Below, in pieces: positions 58,871 through 64,000 of a stretch of 64,000 bases of DNA. Position 1 is the stretch's first letter. Each line of letters starts with the position of its first letter. The stretch comes from Marisa cornuarietis. Its lineage: Eukaryota > Mollusca > Gastropoda > Architaenioglossa > Ampullariidae. Location of the stretch: positions 1,137,501 through 1,201,500 of the forward strand of contig SMMW01000606.1 in the NCBI GenBank assembly GCA_004794655.1. Direction: 5' to 3'. The notes under the pieces were generated by a model. It was not told the DNA's origin. It made no database searches and was given only the letters and a program-made list of their open reading frames with translations. A program made the translations under genes and the position numbers.

Positions 58871-60362
58871 AGTCAATTCTATGTGCGAAAGGTGTTTTGA
58901 TATTGTCTGCCGTTTTCAACAATTTCAAGAGACTAGGGGTCAGTCGGAAAGTTAGCATCTAAGATGATGTGATTTTGACCTCTCTCGCTGGGACGAATCA
59001 TTTAACATGCTGCTGGTGAAGGCTTCGGCAATTGCTGGGAGAGATTATCTAATTGTGAGGTCAGACACTCACAAACACAGCGCGCGTGCGCACGCACGCA
59101 CGCACACACGCACGCACTCTTTCTCTGAACGGCATGGACGAACTTGTTTGTGAGTGCATAAAAGAAATGAAAGAGAAGCAAGAAAGGAGGGAGAAGTGAA
59201 GTAAGGAAGCAAAAAATAAATAAATAAATAAAAAGTGAGGGCGAGCTTAACTCACCATTGGCTTTGGGAGACAAAAGTTACTATATTGTTGCTGGTTAGA
59301 AATCAAACAGAGAAGAAGCCTCATTGACTTCTGCTTAGTGTTTCATGATTAGGACAGATGAAGACAACACTGTCTTAGGCAATTTTGTTTCAAGTGATAA
59401 TTTAATAGACTAGCTTTAGGTCTCAAAGTATCTGTCGTTTAGAAAAATATTTTAGGATATAAAATTGAACGCAGAACGTTCTCGCTTTGCAGCTTCGGGT
59501 GGAGGGGATGTGCCTTTTTCTAAAAAAAAAAAAAAAGCACCGCCAGATGAATGGGAACCCTGGCTATAGCACCTCAATCCATCTGTATTTGGTAGGAGAA
59601 CACTATAGTCACGGCCTTAGGGGCTTTGTGATGAAAGGTTGTTGTGAAGCTTTTCTCAAGAAAAGGGAGGATTTTGAGTGTGCCCGAGCACTGTCTGTTG
59701 GTTACGGATTTTCTTAATGGAGGCAGATCGAACAGACCAAGGTCTAACCGAAGAAGTTTTAGCTCCAGTGACCGGCGGGTTGCTGATATGTGAGAAATGT
59801 AATGGGAGAAAACTAGTCGTTTTGAGTCTGTTTAAATCTTACTTTGTTCATTGAGTTCTTATACTTGGGTACTGTTAGTCGGCTTTTATGTTTTATACTC
59901 CAAGGGTCATCCACTTTGGAGTACCTTGAGATACAAACATGACTGACATCGGTCTAATTATAGTGTTTTCGTTAATATCATAATTGAGTTAATTACGAGG
60001 CATTTTCCAATCAATAAACCGTGTATATCTTTACCAATAATATCGGTCGTGCTGTCACCCCTACACGCCCATTCCTAGCATCTTCCTTGAAGTTAATGCT
60101 TGAGACATTTGATTTGTTTTTAATATTTTGTTTGCTTGCAGTTAAATCGCTTTCTGTTGATATTTTGTTGAAGTCAGTCCTTTCCTTCAGTCGTCTCATC
60201 AGCCGTCCATTTAATGCTCGGTCGATAGCAAGGGACAGCAGTAGTTTATCAGATAAGGCTGCGACCGAGTGACGAGCAGAACATGGTTTTGTTCATCTCC
60301 CCAGCCCCAGACGGTCTGCGTTCAACTTGCATCAGCCTCCTGCCGATTGTTTTCGCAGTCGA
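58871..60362. other. No gene recognised
   Basis: CA/CG-rich tract at 59078-59117 and A run at 59522-59535. Open frames are short and unrecognised. Confidence 0.5.
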
Positions 60363-60486
60363 CTACGAACAGGATTTTTTTGGTGTAGGGAAATGATCAG
60401 AGGCAGACGCATAAGGCAGGTCTGCTACGAGCAGGATTCTGTTGGTGTAGGGAAGTGATCAGAGGCAGAAGTTTAAGGCAGGTCGA
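60363..60486 (+). repeat. 62-bp tandem duplication
   Basis: The unit starting CTACGAACAGGATT at 60363 recurs at 60425 as CTACGAGCAGGATT and carries GGTGTAGGGAA and TGATCAGAGGCAGA in both. There are only a few mismatches. Confidence 0.88.
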
Positions 60487-61449
60487 TTAGTAAATATTTA
60501 CATCACCAGTTTCGGTTGAAAAGTCACACGTACACAGTTTGTGTGTAGCTCCTACTTCCTTTCTACCCTACCTACTCCCCTAACCCAAGTCATCTAGCCC
60601 AGTCTATCGAAAAGGGGGAAGGGGAACAATGAAACGGGCGTGCTATCTTCACGTTAACGAGCGATCTAGACGCAGGAGCCGGTACTCGTGCACCCAACAC
60701 GTGTTGTGTCTTGAGGACCGAGGCTGGTGCTGTAAGCGCCGCCCATGCAGGGCGAGGAGAGCTGACGAGACGGCAGTGATCGATACGGTAAAGGGGCCAG
60801 AACGCCTGCGCGATGCATTTCTTATGTAGCTTCGAGGTATATCCTTACTGTTTAGATTGATGGAGTCTGCGCTTGTTGTGTAAGGCCAGGCCACTCAGAA
60901 GATATCGACTTTTTGGGATGAGGACGCCGAGTTTGATGAAGCTGTTAACAGTGCACATCGTGTGTATGAAAACACGGGAACAAGCACTAATATCTAGGTG
61001 GAGGGTTGGAGTGGGATGGGGGGAGGTGCAGACCGCGAACTAGTTACGAGAGAGAGACAGAGAGAGGAGCTGTTGGTTTTGACAAAAAAAGGCACGAGTA
61101 GAGATTGACAGACGAGAAGTTCACACTCGTGGAGGGAGGGATGAGACCACAGTGATAGAGGGAGAGATAGAGCCGGGGAGGCATGTTCGAGGGAGGAAAA
61201 CAAGTACGCGAGTGCTGACACACACACACACACACACTGGGTTGACAATGACTAAAATACTCGTGCATACAGACAAAATCTCTGACGGATGGACGGACTG
61301 AGAAAGAAAAAAGATAAAAGATGTTCCATGGAAGGTTGTGGTCGCAGAGTAGTAAAGAAAAATGTCAGCTTAGAGATGAATAACACTCACACTCGATGAT
61401 CCAGGGCGATTGGACGATCTTCCCGAAATTAAAGTGGAAGTACGGCTTT
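60487..61449. other. No gene recognised
   Basis: Purine-rich tracts (61048-61200) create serine/leucine-rich minus-strand frames without meaning. Confidence 0.5.
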
Positions 61450-61642
61450 CCTTACAGCAGCGTTTCTCAACCTTTTACTTGTGACGCCCCCCCAGACGAA
61501 TAAAGGTACGTCCGCGCGCCCCCCTTAGCCACTAATACCTATATGAGATATGAGAAAATGACCGCCTTTGCGGCCCCCTTTTCAGCAGCTTGCGCCCCCC
61601 AAGGGGGCTGCGCCCCCCAGGTTGAGAACCGCGGCCTTACAG
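61450..61642. mobile_element. hAT-like MITE with perfect 8-bp target-site duplication
   Basis: The element itself is 61458-61634 (177 bp). It is flanked by CCTTACAG at 61450-61457 and 61635-61642, the 8-bp duplication typical of hAT transposons. The left end CAGCGTTTCTCAACC and right end GGTTGAGAACCGCGG are imperfect terminal repeats of the CAGnGGTTCTCAACC type known from animal hAT elements. The interior is C/G-rich and non-coding. Confidence 0.92.
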
Positions 61643-61856
61643 GGAGATCCGACAGTTTGTCCCCAGATCGGGTGAGGGGTGAGGAGTTTTTTTAAAATAA
61701 GTCTTAAGTCTTATATAAGTCTTATTTATGAGAGTCCCAGTCCTTGCTGAATGATCTCATTCATCTTTTTCTCTTCTAGTCCCTTTCTTTTCGCTCCCTC
61801 CTCTATTTTGTTTTTGTCACCTGTATCTGTCTCACTTTTACTCTCTCACACACTCA

Positions 61857-61857
<1 letters not shown>

Positions 61858-61925
<68 letters not shown>

Positions 61926-61929
61926 ACAC
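61858..61929. repeat. (CT)n/(CA)n compound microsatellite
   Basis: CT units run into CA units with a few interruptions. Confidence 0.95.
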
Positions 61930-64000
61930 TGTCACAAGTGTAAAATGAGGATTCTTCCACTCCGCACCTTCCCTTCGACCTCCTAGACGTCGCTGTAGCT
62001 CTCATCTGAGATTTATTGACTTGTCAATTGCTCGTACTGTTTGATATTTTTGGACACCATGGATACCAGTTCTTTCGAGTGTGCGCAAGAGCTCTCAAAT
62101 CCCCAGCCTGGGAACAGAACAAAAAGCCCGGACTATGTCCAGTCGTGATTGTGTCGCAGCCGATTTCTGACCGAATTACACCCTGGCAGATTCCGCTCCG
62201 GGGGCGAACACGTCCCACCCTACCCGTGTCGTCTCAAGCAGCCGCCATTGCCTTAGGAATCGTCACAGAAGTTAGGATAGAAAAGCAGGGGTTTGCAGTC
62301 TCGATCCATAATGTCAAAGAGGATTAAGATTTTATTGCCTTGTGTAGTTCATGTCTCAATTACAGGTCAGGAAAAATGTGAGTTTAACCCGTACAACGGT
62401 GGTGCGGTGATGGTGATGGTGGCCGGGGGGAGGGAGGGAAGGAAAGGAAGGGATCAGGGTTTGGTTGGGGGAGGGAGCTGGGAGGATACAAGGAAAGGTG
62501 CTGTTTGTGAACTGTAAGGAACACAGAGATAAGAGGATACTCGATGCGGGTGTTCCTGTAAAGAAAATGGTGAGGTGGGATACTGTTCTTTCCGTTGATG
62601 GAACTGTCTGTCTGTCCGTAATCTGGCGTGCGTCTGCCTCCGATCAATTTATCTGACCCCTATGTCTGTACCGGATATGACGTTTTGTCGATTGCTGGTC
62701 TGACTCCATGTCATTAACTGAATTGCTCAATGTCGGTGTCAGACGATGACTAGATTGTGTTACTGTAAAATCTGCTGTTATGATCCGAAGAATTCCGATA
62801 CCAACTCGCTGAAGGCACGATATTAAAGTAGTTCTTTTACGTTAACTTTTCATAAAAATACCCACATTCGTATAAAGTCATAGAATTGGATATGACAAGT
62901 TATTTCTCTGTTCTGTATTTCGTAAATAATTATAGAGGTATGCAACACATTCATTGCATTTGCACACCAAAGAAAGTGTGATAATGTTGACCTTATATAT
63001 ATATATTTTTTTTTTCGAATTTGATAAAATATAGAGCTTTTTATGACTGCAGTGCCAGGATATCAAATCTATCTGGGTTTTTTTCGGTTGAATTATCTAT
63101 TTCATACCCCAAGTTTTTTCCCCAGATATGTTGAGCTAATGGGCGAAAGACAGATAAAAACTGATTTGAAAAATGAAAGTTCCAGTAATTGACTCTGTCT
63201 CGGGAGCTTCGTTTGCAGTCTATGAAATAAAGAGCCGTGCTTGCAGCTGTTGGACAGATCCTCGCTTCACTTTGTGCTATCAGGTCTTCTGTCCTCTCAC
63301 AAATCGAAGAAAATGTGTTTATTGACTTTTCCTGACATTAGAGTTTTTCTTCCTTGGAATAATCTGGCGTCGAAACTACATCGAAACTGGTGTCCAGCAC
63401 GCAAGGAAACACAAGTTTACATCTGTTCCTTCGTCTTGGCAGATATCGAGCTTGGTTGTTTGTAGCCGTGCCGGAAGTCGACTAAAGTTCTGTGATCTTG
63501 CTTCACCTCCCTCACTGCTCACCGTTGTAACAGTGGAGTTTGCCGACAAGGGTTGGGACGAATGGCTAGGTACACGCGCGAGCAAACGCATGGAGAGGAG
63601 ACCATGGATGGGTATAGGTCTGGAAACCCAGAAGAAGCAAAATAAGTGGACTAAAATAACTGCGCGGAAGAGACTTCCAGCAGAGTTTGCAGCTGCACAG
63701 ACACATAAGACAAAAAGGCTTAGTGGCATTCGTGAATTTTTGATTTGTTGTTTATCTACTTTCGTGCTCTGTGAGCTGTCATAGAAGGTGCTACATCGGT
63801 GAATGTATGTCTGTGGGGGGTTGGACATTTATATGCAGGTGTTTTCAGGCGTTGTTATTTTCACCTGTTGCTCATATAAATGTTGGTTCTTATTTCGTGT
63901 CGATCGGAAATGTAATGACAATGGAACAAATACTGTTGCCCACGAAAGAATGTTTTTACAAGCAAACTAATATGACAGCCCAGGAGATGGTTGTGGCTTT
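61930..64000. other. No gene recognised
   Basis: The longest frames (62016-62327 plus; 63376-63828 minus overlapping 63452-63784 plus) have no domain and no clear splice structure. A TA run and T run lie near 62993-63015. Confidence 0.45.

Noticed and set aside
63376..63828. 150-codon minus-strand frame with hydrophobic stretch
   Set aside because: No conserved features, and an overlapping frame of similar length exists on the plus strand.

Overview
The window is animal nuclear DNA. It has AT-rich intergenic sequence, GT-AG introns in a small multi-exon gene, long (CA)n microsatellites, and decayed non-LTR retrotransposons, hAT-like and mariner-like DNA transposons and tRNA-like SINEs. There are no operons, ribosome binding sites, CRISPR arrays or compact coding strings. 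The LINE tails ending in a GCGCTATAAAA-(TTA)n type sequence and the overall texture fit an invertebrate, most likely a mollusc or other lophotrochozoan. That placement is inference, not a demonstrated identification.

Only two protein-coding loci are well supported. (1) On the minus strand, 3790-3082 is a first coding exon opening with a SNAG repressor motif (MPRSLLVRR) and ending at a strong splice donor. The zinc fingers expected of SNAG proteins would lie in later exons beyond the left edge. (2) On the plus strand, five exons between 27282 and 33672 join in consistent phases into a 171-residue type I membrane protein. It has a signal peptide, a furin-like RFRR site, a short ectodomain with two N-glycosylation sequons, one membrane helix and a charged cytoplasmic tail. 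It is followed by about 5 kb of transposon-poor AT-rich sequence that could be a long 3' UTR. Four further splice-bounded open stretches (41.5, 45.6, 46.3 and 54.2 kb) are listed as weak exon candidates.

Layout: 1-3 kb, intron or intergenic sequence with a possible SINE head; 3.1-3.8 kb, SNAG exon; 3.8-12.3 kb, gene-free with CA repeats, a 32-bp palindrome and a degenerate minisatellite; 12.3-16.4 kb, LINE 3' ends; 19.1 kb, mariner relic; 21.3-23.7 kb, two diverged copies of an unrecognised 465-bp unit; 23.7-26.9 kb, a dense mobile-element cluster; 27.3-38.6 kb, membrane-protein gene; 39.9-64 kb, accessory sequence with LINE fragments at 40, 49, 52, 57 and 58 kb, MITEs at 47.2, 56.5 and 61.5 kb, and several tandem repeats.

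The most unusual structures are in the 23.7-26.4 kb cluster. One is a single insertion unit flanked by a 12-bp target duplication that fuses a tRNA-like SINE to two separated pieces of a LINE reverse-transcriptase ORF. The other is a roughly 550-bp foldback element whose right arm was later split by another LINE copy with its own 5-bp duplication.
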